Assembly (NCBI GenBank): GCA_036501845.1
Contig: DASXZO010000040.1
Span: 88,316 to 152,315, forward strand
Source of the DNA: JBBREP01 sp036501845
GTDB lineage: Bacteria; Actinomycetota; Acidimicrobiia; IMCC26256; PALSA-610
Reading direction: 5' to 3'
DNA length: 64,000 nucleotides
A program made the translations under genes and the position numbers. Below, one piece after another: positions 42,779-51,392 of the stretch; positions within the stretch are counted from its first letter, which is position 1, and each line of letters begins with the position of its first letter. The notes below the pieces were generated by a model, which had not been told where the DNA came from, did not search any database, and saw only the letters and a list, made by a program, of their open reading frames with translations.

Positions 42779-43798
42779 ATGGTCAAGATCAGGCTGGAAC
42801 CGAACGACGAGTACATGCACCCGCTGGAGACGGCGTCGAACTTCAACGAAAGCATGTACTTCAACGCCTACGACCCGGAACGCAAGGTCGGCGGCTTCCT
42901 TCGCCTCGGCAACCGCGCCAACGAGGGCTACGCGGAGCTCACCACTTGCCTCTACCTGCCCGACGGGCGCGTCGCGTTCGTGTTCAAGCGACCAGAGATC
43001 ACGAACAACGACGCCTTCGACGCGGGCGGCACGCGCTTCGAGGTGATCACGCCGTTCGAAGAGTTGCGCACCAGCTACCGCGGCAAGATCTGCATGCTCG
43101 ACGAGCCACTCCAGATGGCCGACCCGCGCAAGGCGTTCACCGAGAATCCTTGGGCCGAGTGCGAGGTCGAGTTCACACACCGCGGCGTGTCGCCGATGTT
43201 CGGCGGCGAGCCCGTACAGGACGACGGTTCGCCCCTGACCGAAGACCACTCCGGCGGGTTCGCGCGCGGCCACTACGAACAGCACATGGCCGTGCAGGGC
43301 ACGATCCGCGTCGGCGACGACGAATGGGTGCTCGAGGGCAACGGCCTGCGCGACCATTCGTGGGGCCCGCGCTACTGGCAGGCGCCTTGGTATTACCGCT
43401 GGCTCACCGCCAACTTCGGCGACGACTTCGGCTTCGTGGTGTCGGTGATCACGTCACGCGACGGCAAGAACCGCATGGGCGGGATGATCCTGCGCAACGG
43501 CGAGTACGAACTCATCGAGCACGCCGAGATCAGCACCGACTGGACCGGCGCCGACTGCTATCACGAGTCGCTGCGCGCCACTGCGCGCACCGCCAAGGGT
43601 GAGTACGAGATCTCGGGCTCGGTGATCCAGTTGATCCCGCTCCGCAACCGCCGCACCGCGCCCGACGGCGAGCAACTCGTGACTCGCATCAGCGAAGGCA
43701 TGACCGAGTGGCACTGTGATGCGGTCGACCGACCGGGCTACGGGCTCTCGGAGTACCTCGATCAGATCATCGACGGGCGGCCGGTGGGCGCGGGCTGA
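42779..43798 (+). CDS. CrtC/AttH-like lipocalin-fold protein (DUF7064/7065-like)
   Basis: The product has 339 residues. The N-terminal half has ESMYFNAYDPERKVGGFLRL and repeated beta strands. The second half includes NGLRDHSWGPRYWQAPWYYR and HAEISTDWTGADCYHES. The D-x-S-W-G-P-R motif and double beta-barrel rhythm resemble hydroxyneurosporene dehydratase/AttH-like proteins, which act on lipophilic substrates. No further assignment is possible. The last 37 bp overlap the convergent glycosyltransferase gene. Confidence 0.68.
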   Translation: MVKIRLEPNDEYMHPLETASNFNESMYFNAYDPERKVGGFLRLGNRANEGYAELTTCLYLPDGRVAFVFKRPEITNNDAFDAGGTRFEVITPFEELRTSYRGKICMLDEPLQMADPRKAFTENPWAECEVEFTHRGVSPMFGGEPVQDDGSPLTEDHSGGFARGHYEQHMAVQGTIRVGDDEWVLEGNGLRDHSWGPRYWQAPWYYRWLTANFGDDFGFVVSVITSRDGKNRMGGMILRNGEYELIEHAEISTDWTGADCYHESLRATARTAKGEYEISGSVIQLIPLRNRRTAPDGEQLVTRISEGMTEWHCDAVDRPGYGLSEYLDQIIDGRPVGAG

Positions 43799-45186
43799 TT
43801 GCCGACGCTGTCGCGGGCCACGGCGCGCAACACGAGCGCGTACGCGAGCGCGATACCGAGCGGCACGGCCACGATCACGAGCACGCGCAACCCACGCCAC
43901 AGGTCGGCGCGAATCCAGTCCTCGGCTTGGAACAGGCCAAGCACGAGCACGCACTGAAGCGTGACCACTCGCCACAAACGATCGTCGGCGATCAACGCCA
44001 CGAGCGGCAACGCCCACAAGAGGTGCCACGGCATCACCCAGCTCCCGAACACGAGGTAGCTGGTGAGGCCGATCATTACGGCCCATTCGATGCCGATCGC
44101 ACCGCGCGCGATCGCGGGTCGCAGCCATGCGATCGCGGCGACGACCGCGATCGCGGCGACGAACGGCGCGGCCCGTGAGAGTCCGTAGTTTTCGGGGCCC
44201 CACACCGCGCCGTGCACGAGCAGCGAAGGATGCAACGCCGAGCGCACCGTCTGCCAGATCGAGAGGAAGCTCGTCTCCGAGCCCGCGCCGCGCAGCGCGC
44301 TGATCGAGCCCGGCGCCAATGCCATCGCGATCGCGGTGAGCCCGCCGGCGATGCTGCCGAGCCATACCGCGTCACGGCGACGACCGGCGGCGAACAACCA
44401 CAGCACCGCGCCGAACGCGCCGAGCAGAGCGGTCGCCTTCACGAGCGCGGCCACCGCGAAGATCACACCGGCCACCGACAGGCGCGCGGTCGACATCGTG
44501 GTGTCGGGCGTCGTCATGCCGTCGAGCAGCACCAGCACGGCACCCAGCGAGCACAGCGCCACCAGCCCGTCGTTGTGGCCGCCGTTCACCACCGACAAGA
44601 GCACGAGCGGTTGCAGCACGAAGAGCGCGGCCGTGGCGAGCGAGCGCGTACGGCGCCACAGCAGCGCGCCGATCGCCGCGGCGAGCACGGCGCTCGTGAT
44701 CTGGAAGAGCAGCCGGATCGAGAGCTTCGTGGCCGGCACCACCCATGCGCCCAGCGCCGACCAGCCGATCCACACCGGTCCGTAATACGAGGGCGTGTGC
44801 ACCCAGTGCCCGCCCACGAAGCGTTCGATCGGATCGTGGGGCACGTCGGCGGGCACGGTGCGCCACGGGTTCGAGTGATGAATGGCCACGATGCGTCCGT
44901 AGATGCCGTAGAGGAACGCGTCGGCGCTCTGGCGCGACGGCATCACCACCATCAGGAGGATCGCGACGGCCATCGCGGCCACGAGCGCGCGCGACAGGGC
45001 ACGATCGCCGTCGAACGCGGCGATGCGATCGCGCATCGCGTACCACGCACCGAACGCCACGAGCACGAGCGCGATGCCGGCGAGGTTGCCGTTGCGCGAA
45101 CGGATGCTCACCACGAACAGCACGAGCGCGATCGTCTCGATCGCCAGCGCCCACGCCACAACCGGTCGTGGCGCAGCACTCCTCAC
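43762..45186 (-). CDS. GT-C-fold glycosyltransferase (GT87/MptB-like, polyprenol-phosphate-dependent)
   Basis: The product has 474 residues with about 11-12 membrane helices (for example AWALAIETIALVLFVVSI and LVAAMAVAILLMVVMP). The first extracytoplasmic loop contains ADAFLYGIYGRIVAIHHSNP with an acidic residue and HTPSYYGPVWIGW, features of GT-C mannosyl- and arabinosyltransferases. It would add sugars to cell-envelope glycans using a polyprenol donor. The sugar is not determined. It is 9 bp from ribB on the same strand, downstream of it in transcription order. Confidence 0.82.
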   Translation of the reverse strand: MRSAAPRPVVAWALAIETIALVLFVVSIRSRNGNLAGIALVLVAFGAWYAMRDRIAAFDGDRALSRALVAAMAVAILLMVVMPSRQSADAFLYGIYGRIVAIHHSNPWRTVPADVPHDPIERFVGGHWVHTPSYYGPVWIGWSALGAWVVPATKLSIRLLFQITSAVLAAAIGALLWRRTRSLATAALFVLQPLVLLSVVNGGHNDGLVALCSLGAVLVLLDGMTTPDTTMSTARLSVAGVIFAVAALVKATALLGAFGAVLWLFAAGRRRDAVWLGSIAGGLTAIAMALAPGSISALRGAGSETSFLSIWQTVRSALHPSLLVHGAVWGPENYGLSRAAPFVAAIAVVAAIAWLRPAIARGAIGIEWAVMIGLTSYLVFGSWVMPWHLLWALPLVALIADDRLWRVVTLQCVLVLGLFQAEDWIRADLWRGLRVLVIVAVPLGIALAYALVLRAVARDSVGNQPAPTGRPSMI

Positions 45187-45195
45187 GCGTGAAAA

Positions 45196-45831
45196 TTACA
45201 GGAGCAGCGGGAGTTCTTCCGACCGCGCCAGCTCGTTGCGGTACGACACCACCTGGTCGACCGACACCATCACGATGCGGTGCTCCTCAGCGAACAACTC
45301 GAGATACGGCAGGCGCGCCGGGGAGCCGTCGTCGTGCAGCACCTCGCAGATCACCGCCACCGGCGGCAAACCGGCGAGCCGCGAGAGGTCGACGGCGGCC
45401 TCGGTGTGACCGCGCCGTTCGAGCACGCCGCCCTCACGGGCACGCAACGGGAACACGTGCCCCGGACGCACGAAGTCGCCCGTGGTGGTCGATTCGTCGA
45501 GCACGCTCGAGATGGTGAGCGCGCGATCAGCCGCGCCGATGCCGCTGCCCGCGCGCACGTGGTCGATCGTGATGCAGAACGCGGTGTCGGCCGTCGCCTG
45601 ATGCGGCGCCACCATCGGCTTGATGCCGAGCGCGTCGAGGCGTTCGCCGGAACAGGGCATGCATACCAACCCCCGCGCCCAGCGCAGCATGAAGTTGACC
45701 GCTTCCGGCGTCACCCACGACGCCGACATCGTGAGGTCGCCCTCGTTCTCGCGATCTTCGTCGTCGACCACCAGCACCATCTCGCCGCGGCGTATGCGGC
45801 GAAGCGCATCATCGATTGTGGTGAGAGTCAT
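45196..45831 (-). CDS. ribB: 3,4-dihydroxy-2-butanone-4-phosphate synthase
   Basis: The product has 211 residues, the size of the single-domain enzyme. VLVVDDEDRENEGDLTM is the metal-binding acidic loop, TTTGDFVRPGHVFPLRA and RRGHTEAAVDLSRLAGL are the other signatures. It converts ribulose 5-phosphate to the four-carbon riboflavin precursor. No GTP cyclohydrolase II domain is fused, so ribA must be elsewhere. Its ATG overlaps the stop of the upstream histidine kinase gene (ATGA). Confidence 0.95.
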   Translation of the reverse strand: MTLTTIDDALRRIRRGEMVLVVDDEDRENEGDLTMSASWVTPEAVNFMLRWARGLVCMPCSGERLDALGIKPMVAPHQATADTAFCITIDHVRAGSGIGAADRALTISSVLDESTTTGDFVRPGHVFPLRAREGGVLERRGHTEAAVDLSRLAGLPPVAVICEVLHDDGSPARLPYLELFAEEHRIVMVSVDQVVSYRNELARSEELPLLL

Positions 45832-46868
45832 GCCGGCACTCCAGTCCGTGGTGCGGTGCTCGTGTGGGTGGGAAGGTTCACGACCATGCGACAGCCGTGC
45901 GGTTGCACTGCGGTCGGAAGGATCTCGCCGCCGTGCAGATCGACGATCCAGCGTGCGATCGCTAAGCCAAGTCCGGCGCCCCCGTCGCGCGAGGAGCGCG
46001 CGTAGTCGGAGCGGTAGAAACGTTCGAAGACCTTGACGGCTTCGTGATCGGGGATGCCCGGGCCCTCGTCGGCAACGGCGATGCACACGCCGTGCGGAGT
46101 CGCGCCCGCTTCCACGCTCACGGTGCCGCCATTCGGCGAATAGCGCACGGCGTTCTCGACGAGGTTGGCCACCACCTGGTGCAAGCGCTCGGGGTCGCCG
46201 TCGATCACGAGGTCGGGCGGCTCGACGTGCAATGCGATGTGGGCATGGGGATCGCCGAGCTGCGACTCGCGCACGGCAAGCTCGAGCATCGGCGCCACCA
46301 CGAACTCTTGGCGGTCGAGCGGCACCGCGCCCGACTCGAGCCGCGAGAGGTCGAGCAACTGAATCACCAGGCGGCCCAGGCGCTGGGTCTGGGCGAGCAT
46401 CGTCTGCATGGTGAGCAGATCGGGCTGCTCCACCCCGTCGACCAGGTTCTCGAGCTTCGCCTGCAGCGCGGTGATCGGCGTGCGCAGCTCGTGGCTCACG
46501 TTGGCCACGAGGTCGCGCCGCAAGCCGTCGGTCTGCTCGAGCTCGATCGCCATGCGATTGAAGCTCTCGGCGAGCCGCCCGATCTCGTCCTTGGTGGTCA
46601 CTGCAACACGCGTCTCGAGCTCGCCGCGCGCGATCGCCTCGCTGGCGTCCGCCATCTCGCGTAGTGGCTCGAGCGTGCCGCGCGACACGAACCACACGAT
46701 GAACAGCGTGAGCGTGGCGGCGACCGCGCCGGCCACGCCCGGCCACACGTGGCGCTCCTTGATCAACGCGTAGAAGACCGCGTCGGTGAGCGCGACTGCT
46801 CCGAGCAGCAGGATCGCGAGTCGGAGCTTCAACGACACGCTTCGTCCGAAGGGGTAGGCGCGCGGCAT
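45828..46868 (-). CDS. Sensor histidine kinase
   Basis: The product has 346 residues from ATG 46868 (MPRAYPFGRSVSLKLRLAIL). Two membrane helices (residues 19-35 and 46-62) lie close together, leaving almost no external sensor loop. A HAMP domain (LEPLREMADASEAIARGELE) follows, then the H box VANVSHELRTPITALQAKL, N box HQVVANLVENAVRYSPNGG and G boxes DEGPGIPD and GGAGLGLAIARW. It phosphorylates the response regulator encoded 2 bp upstream. It probably senses membrane or cytoplasmic cues. Confidence 0.93.
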   Translation of the reverse strand: MPRAYPFGRSVSLKLRLAILLLGAVALTDAVFYALIKERHVWPGVAGAVAATLTLFIVWFVSRGTLEPLREMADASEAIARGELETRVAVTTKDEIGRLAESFNRMAIELEQTDGLRRDLVANVSHELRTPITALQAKLENLVDGVEQPDLLTMQTMLAQTQRLGRLVIQLLDLSRLESGAVPLDRQEFVVAPMLELAVRESQLGDPHAHIALHVEPPDLVIDGDPERLHQVVANLVENAVRYSPNGGTVSVEAGATPHGVCIAVADEGPGIPDHEAVKVFERFYRSDYARSSRDGGAGLGLAIARWIVDLHGGEILPTAVQPHGCRMVVNLPTHTSTAPRTGVPA

Positions 46869-46870
46869 GG

Positions 46871-47575
46871 TCAGCGCGGCTCCACGGACGCGCGCTGGTC
46901 GACCGAGTAACCGACACCGTGCACGGTGCGCACGATCTCGGCGCCGAGCTTGCGCCGCAGCGATCGCACGTGCGAATCGACAGTGCGCGCGCCGGCCGGA
47001 AAGTCGTAACCCCACACCTGCACGAGCAACTCTTCGCGGGTGGCCACCCGCCCGTCCTGACGCGCCAGGTAGAGCAGGAGGTCGAACTCGGTGGGCGTGA
47101 GGTGCACCTCGTCGCCATGCACGCGGGTGCGGCGCTCGTCGGTGTCGAGCGCCACCTCGCCGACGGCCACGATGCCGTCGGCACCGGTGCGTGCCGCGGT
47201 GCGCTCGACCCGTCGCAGGAGCGCGGCCACTCGGGCCACGAGCTCCCGGGCGCTGAACGGCTTGGTCATGTAGTCGTCGGCGCCCACACCCAAGCCGATG
47301 ATCATGTCGGCCTCGGTGTCACGCGCCGTGATCATGAGCACCGGCACCCATTGGTCCTGCTGGATGCGGCGACACACCTCGAGGCCGTCGAATCCCGGTA
47401 GCATCAGATCGAGCACGACCAGGTCGGGCCGGATCCGCTCGACCAGCTCGACGCCCGATGGCCCGTCGTCGGCCAGCTCGACGACGTAGCCCTCGCTGCG
47501 TAGCCGCGCGGCGACGGCCTGCGCGATCGACAGCTCGTCCTCGATCAGAGCGATCGTGCGAGCGTTCCCCTGCAC
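46871..47575 (-). CDS. OmpR-family response regulator
   Basis: The product has 234 residues. The receiver has IALIEDELSIAQAVA (acidic pocket), the phosphorylated Asp in LVVLDLMLPGFDG, and Lys in YMTKPFSARELVAR. The C-terminal winged helix carries LTPTEFDLLLYLARQDGRVA and SHVRSLRRKLG. It lies upstream of its kinase gene and of ribB in one operon. An 8-bp direct repeat upstream (47596-47625) may be its operator. Confidence 0.94.
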   Translation of the reverse strand: MQGNARTIALIEDELSIAQAVAARLRSEGYVVELADDGPSGVELVERIRPDLVVLDLMLPGFDGLEVCRRIQQDQWVPVLMITARDTEADMIIGLGVGADDYMTKPFSARELVARVAALLRRVERTAARTGADGIVAVGEVALDTDERRTRVHGDEVHLTPTEFDLLLYLARQDGRVATREELLVQVWGYDFPAGARTVDSHVRSLRRKLGAEIVRTVHGVGYSVDQRASVEPR

Positions 47576-47595
47576 ACGAAAAGCCTACGGACAGG

Positions 47596-47625
47596 ATGTG
47601 GAGCCCGTTGCGGCGGCATGTGGAG
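47596..47625. promoter_or_regulatory. Direct repeat ATGTGGAG between two divergent regulator genes
   Basis: ATGTGGAG occurs at 47596-47603 and 47618-47625, 22 bp apart start to start, i.e. two helical turns, in the 173-bp spacer between the divergent response-regulator genes. OmpR-type regulators bind direct repeats spaced by about one turn, so this is a candidate shared operator. Confidence 0.35.
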
Positions 47626-47748
47626 AATCCGTGCAGATAAGACCTGACGGCGCCCCCAGACCCGAGGGCGTCGACCAAACCTCTCGATTTCGTAAAGAAT
47701 CACCGCACAAGGCCGAGCGGAATCCGAGGTCGGCGCGACCGTAAGCCC

Positions 47749-48408
47749 ATGGAAATCCTCCTCGTCGAAGACGACGACTCGATCGCCGAGCCGCTCACGG
47801 CCGGACTCCGTCGTGACGGATTCGAGGTGTCGCGCGTCCGCACGGCGAGCCAGGCCCTCGCCCACGAGGCACCCGAGTTCGTGCTGCTCGACCTCGGGCT
47901 TCCCGACGCCGACGGTTCGGACGTGTGCCGTGAGCTCCGCTCGCGGGGCGAAACGCCGATCATCGTGATCACGGCCCGGGCCGACGAGATCGACCGTGTA
48001 GTGCTGCTCGAACTCGGCGCCGACGACTACCTCGTGAAGCCGTTCGGGTTTCGCGAGCTGCGCGCCCGGATTCGCGCGGTGATGCGCCGCACGCAACCGC
48101 GCGCCGAGGTGCCGGCCAGCTCGAAGATCGGCGACCTCGAGATCGACCGCCGCACGCGGCGCGTCACCAAGCAGGACGAGGAGCTGCAGCTCACCCCGAA
48201 GGAGTTCGACCTCCTCGCCTACCTCGCGTCTGATCCGGGTGCGGTGTTCGCTCGCCAGGACATTCTCGAAGCGGTGTGGGACACGCACTGGTACGGGCCG
48301 ACCAAAACCCTCGACGTGCACATCGCGGCGTTGCGCAAGAAGCTCGGCGATCCCGCATGGATCGCCACTGTGCGCGGCGTCGGGTTCCGCCTGCACGAGC
48401 CCGAGTGA
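47749..48408 (+). CDS. OmpR-family response regulator (second system)
   Basis: The product has 219 residues. MEILLVEDDDSIAEPLTAGL gives the acidic pocket, the phospho-Asp is in FVLLDLGLPDADGSD, and Lys is in YLVKPFGFRELRAR. The effector has LTPKEFDLLAYLASDPGAVF and VHIAALRKKLGDPAW. It is transcribed away from the other response regulator and 10 bp ahead of its own kinase gene. Confidence 0.94.
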   Translation: MEILLVEDDDSIAEPLTAGLRRDGFEVSRVRTASQALAHEAPEFVLLDLGLPDADGSDVCRELRSRGETPIIVITARADEIDRVVLLELGADDYLVKPFGFRELRARIRAVMRRTQPRAEVPASSKIGDLEIDRRTRRVTKQDEELQLTPKEFDLLAYLASDPGAVFARQDILEAVWDTHWYGPTKTLDVHIAALRKKLGDPAWIATVRGVGFRLHEPE

Positions 48409-48418
48409 CGAGACGCAC

Positions 48419-49957
48419 GTGACCCTCCGGCTGCTGGGCAGCTACCTCACGATCACGGCCTTCGTGCTGTTGATCCTCGAGATCCCGCTCGGCATCACGT
48501 TCCAGCGCAGCGAGCGGGCGCAGCTCGTCGCCAACCTCGAGAGCAACGCGCGCATTCTCGGCAGCTTCAGCGAGCAGACGCTGAACTCGTGGGACAAGCA
48601 CATCGTCGTCTCACCGAGCCGGCTCCAGGCGTTTCGGGGCCAGCTCACGCGTGAGGTGGTGAACGTCTCGCGCAAGCAGAACGTCGGTGTGCTCGTGGTC
48701 GACTACAAGGGCCAGCGCGTCGTCGAATCGTCTCCGCAGGAAGCCGAAGGCTCCGACCTCGCGAACCAGCCCGAGATCGCCAAGGCCCTCGCGCTCGCCC
48801 CGGGCAGCACGCCGCGCGTGTGGCAGACCACGAGCGTGCAGCGCTACTCGCCGGCGGTGAAACAAGCGATCCTCTACGTGACCGTGCCCGTGGTGTCGGG
48901 GCAGGTGCTACTCGGTGGCGTGCGTCTCGGCTATCCGGTCGACAAGCTGCACAACCGAATACGCAGCAACTGGCTGTCGCTCGGCCTCCTCGCGTTCGTG
49001 GTGCTCGGCGCGGTGGCCATCATCGGTTATGTGCTCGCACGCTCGGTGACGCGCCCGGTCGAGTCGCTCGAAGACGCAGTGGCCGCGTTCGCCGGTGGCG
49101 AGCTCACCGCGCGCGCGCCCACGGGCGCGGGACCACCCGAGGTGCGTGCGCTCGCGGCAGAGTTCAACGACATGGCCCGCCGGCTCGGCGAGCTCATCAA
49201 GGTGCAGCGCTCGTTCGTGGCCGACGCGTCGCACGAACTGCGCACGCCATTGACCGCGTTGCGCCTGCGGCTCGAGAACCTCGAGTACGCCACCCCCGAA
49301 GAGCTGCCCGGCAACATCGAAGTGCTCTCCAGCGAGATCGGCCGCTTGTCGCGGCTCGTGGAAGGCCTGCTCGCGCTCGCACGCGCCGACGGCCAGCGTC
49401 CCGAGCGCGAGGTGATCGACATCGACGACGAGGTGCAACAGCGTGCCGAGGCGTGGGAGGCGTTCGCCGACGAGCAGACCGTGCACATCGAGACCGGCCT
49501 GAACACCGGCGCGCACGCGGCCGCGGTGAAGGGCGCGCTCGCGCAGGTGCTCGACAACTTCCTCGCCAACGCGGTGGAGGTGTCGCCCCCGGGCGCCACG
49601 GTGAAGGTGTGGGCCGAGCGCAGCCCCGAAAGGGTCGCCATCCACGTGGTCGACGAGGGTCCTGGGCTCCCCGCCGCCGAACGCGAACGCGCCTTCGACC
49701 GGTTCTGGCGATCGTCCAGCGCCACGCCCGGCCGCGGCTCTGGCCTCGGCCTTGCGATCGTGCGCCAGCTCGTCGAGGCGAGTGGCGGCAGCGCGCGCCT
49801 CGACGCCGCGGCCACCGGCGGGGTCGACGCGGTAGTCACGCTGCCGTCGGTCGAGCGGATCGAGACCGGCCCCCGCGACACGAACGGCGCATCGCCCCGC
49901 GGCGGCACGGCACGACCGAAGCGCGTCCGCCGCGGCGCCCCCACCGTCGGCGCCTGA
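48419..49957 (+). CDS. Sensor histidine kinase (second system)
   Basis: The product has 512 residues from GTG 48419 (VTLRLLGSYLTITAFVLLIL). Membrane helices at about 8-28 and 180-205 enclose a 150-residue extracytoplasmic PAS-like sensor (NVGVLVVDYKGQRVVESSPQ). HAMP follows, then H box VADASHELRTPLTALRLRL, N box LDNFLANAVEVSPPG and G boxes DEGPGLPA and GRGSGLGLAIVRQL. The C-terminal 40 residues are basic and unstructured. A palindrome follows its stop. Confidence 0.93.
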   Translation: MTLRLLGSYLTITAFVLLILEIPLGITFQRSERAQLVANLESNARILGSFSEQTLNSWDKHIVVSPSRLQAFRGQLTREVVNVSRKQNVGVLVVDYKGQRVVESSPQEAEGSDLANQPEIAKALALAPGSTPRVWQTTSVQRYSPAVKQAILYVTVPVVSGQVLLGGVRLGYPVDKLHNRIRSNWLSLGLLAFVVLGAVAIIGYVLARSVTRPVESLEDAVAAFAGGELTARAPTGAGPPEVRALAAEFNDMARRLGELIKVQRSFVADASHELRTPLTALRLRLENLEYATPEELPGNIEVLSSEIGRLSRLVEGLLALARADGQRPEREVIDIDDEVQQRAEAWEAFADEQTVHIETGLNTGAHAAAVKGALAQVLDNFLANAVEVSPPGATVKVWAERSPERVAIHVVDEGPGLPAAERERAFDRFWRSSSATPGRGSGLGLAIVRQLVEASGGSARLDAAATGGVDAVVTLPSVERIETGPRDTNGASPRGGTARPKRVRRGAPTVGA

Positions 49958-49961
49958 TCGC

Positions 49962-50007
49962 CTATGCGTCGTTTGACACTCGTATAGCGCTGTCAAACGA
50001 CGCATAG
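49962..50007. terminator. Perfect 16-bp palindrome after the second kinase gene
   Basis: Arms 49962-49977 (CTATGCGTCGTTTGAC) and 49992-50007 pair perfectly with a 14-nt loop. It begins 4 bp after the kinase stop, and the next gene's -10 element begins 13 bp later. It is likely to end the two-component transcript. The inner GTTTGAC resembles GTTTGTCAG of the palindromes at 11944 and 12959, but the outer arms differ. Confidence 0.6.
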
Positions 50008-50034
50008 CTGCAGAGGCGCATAGCGTCGGCCGCC

Positions 50035-51018
50035 GTGCCCGCGCCCGATCCCGAGTTGCTCTTGCCCGCGCTCCACCGCGGCGGCATCGACGCCGCCGCG
50101 ATCGATGGGCTGCACCGAGTGAGCGGCGGCGCCTCGCGTGAAACGTGGCTGTTCGACGCCACGACGAGCGAAGGTGTCGAACACCTCGTCCTGCGGCGCG
50201 ACCCAGGTCGAGCCACGCTCGCCACCGAACGATCCACCGAGTACGCGCTGCTCGCGGCCGCATACCAGTCGGGAGTGGCGGCACCGCGGGTGCGCATGCT
50301 GCTCGAAGACAGCGACGAGCTCGGATCGGGGTTCGTGATGGACCGCGTCGACGGCGAGACGATCCCGCGCAAGATCCTGCGCGACGACGACTTCGCCGCG
50401 GCGCGCCCGCACCTCGCGCGCGACTGCGGCGCGCTCGCCGCCACCGTGCACGCGGTGCCGGTGCCAACGCTGCCCGAGCTCGAGCTGCTCGACGCACCCG
50501 GACATCTCGCGCAATGGCGCGCCCTGCTCGACGCCACCGGCGAACCGCACGCGGCGTTCGAGCTCGGCATGCGCTGGATGGAAGCGCACCTGCCGCCGCC
50601 GGTCGCGTCCCCGGCGCTGGTGCACGGCGACTTCCGCAACGGCAACCTCATGGTGGGGCCCGAAGGCATCCGGGCCCTGCTCGACTGGGAGCTGGCGCAT
50701 CTCGGCGACCCCATCGAGGATCTCGGTTGGCTGTGCGTGCGGGCGTGGCGTTTCAGCGAGCGGCAGAAGGTGGCCGGCGGCTTCGGTTCGATCGACGAGC
50801 TGCTCGATGGCTACGAGGCGGCTGGCGGCGCGCGGCCCACCGACGACACGTTGCGGTTCTGGGTGGTGCTCGGCACGCTGCGCTGGGGCGGCATCGCCAT
50901 GATGCAGGCGTTCACCCATCTCCAGGGCCGGGTGCGGTCGGTAGAGCTCGCCGCGATCGGCCGTCGCGTCGCCGAGACTGAGTGGGATCTTCTGAGGCTC
51001 CTCGACGGCGATTGGTAG
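50035..51018 (+). CDS. APH/ChoK-type phosphotransferase family protein
   Basis: The product has 327 residues from GTG 50035, with a TAGCGT -10 element 8 nt upstream. GLHRVSGGASRETWLFDA is the kinase N lobe. The catalytic loop VHGDFRNGNLMVGPEG (Asp and Asn) and the metal-binding LLDWELAHLGDPIEDLGW are typical of the aminoglycoside-phosphotransferase fold. In actinobacteria such genes usually sit with acyl-CoA dehydrogenases and DUF6285 genes; here only the DUF6285 gene is present. Substrate unknown; antibiotic resistance is not implied. Confidence 0.88.
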   Translation: MPAPDPELLLPALHRGGIDAAAIDGLHRVSGGASRETWLFDATTSEGVEHLVLRRDPGRATLATERSTEYALLAAAYQSGVAAPRVRMLLEDSDELGSGFVMDRVDGETIPRKILRDDDFAAARPHLARDCGALAATVHAVPVPTLPELELLDAPGHLAQWRALLDATGEPHAAFELGMRWMEAHLPPPVASPALVHGDFRNGNLMVGPEGIRALLDWELAHLGDPIEDLGWLCVRAWRFSERQKVAGGFGSIDELLDGYEAAGGARPTDDTLRFWVVLGTLRWGGIAMMQAFTHLQGRVRSVELAAIGRRVAETEWDLLRLLDGDW

Positions 51019-51028
51019 AACGGGCGCC

Positions 51029-51382
51029 GTGCAGGACCGCCCCACCGCCGCAGAGCTCGTCGAAGCGGTGCACGAATATCTGGAGCACGCGGTGTGGCCG
51101 GAGCTCGAGGGCCACACCGCGTTCCACATGCGCGTCACGTTGAAGGTGCTCGACACGCTCCGTCGTGAGCTCGAGCTCGGACCTGCACAAGACGCGGCGC
51201 AACAGGCCCGGCTCGAGGCGCTCCTCGGCCACGACGGCGACACCGCCACGCTCGAGCGCGAACTGGCGCGCGGCCTGCGCGACGGGAGCGTCGACGACGC
51301 GCGCGCCGACGTGAACGAGCACGTGCGCGCGACGGTGCGCGAGAAACTGCTCGTGTCGAATCCCGCTTACCTCGACGACTGA
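51029..51382 (+). CDS. DUF6285 family protein
   Basis: The 117-residue helical product VQDRPTAAELVEAVHEYLEH has the family's HAVWPELEGHTAFHMRVTLK segment and a C-terminal ANVNEHVRATVREKLLVSNP-like end (read here as ADVNEHVRATVREKLLVSNP). It lies 10 bp after the APH-type gene. The two co-occur in many actinobacteria, which suggests a joint role. Function unknown. Confidence 0.85.
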   Translation: MQDRPTAAELVEAVHEYLEHAVWPELEGHTAFHMRVTLKVLDTLRRELELGPAQDAAQQARLEALLGHDGDTATLERELARGLRDGSVDDARADVNEHVRATVREKLLVSNPAYLDD

Positions 51383-51392
51383 CGGAGCCTCT

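Noticed and set aside
50035..51018. Aminoglycoside resistance gene
   Set aside because: Only the general APH fold is visible. The neighbour is a DUF6285 gene, the usual context of metabolic APH-like kinases, and no mobile element is close.
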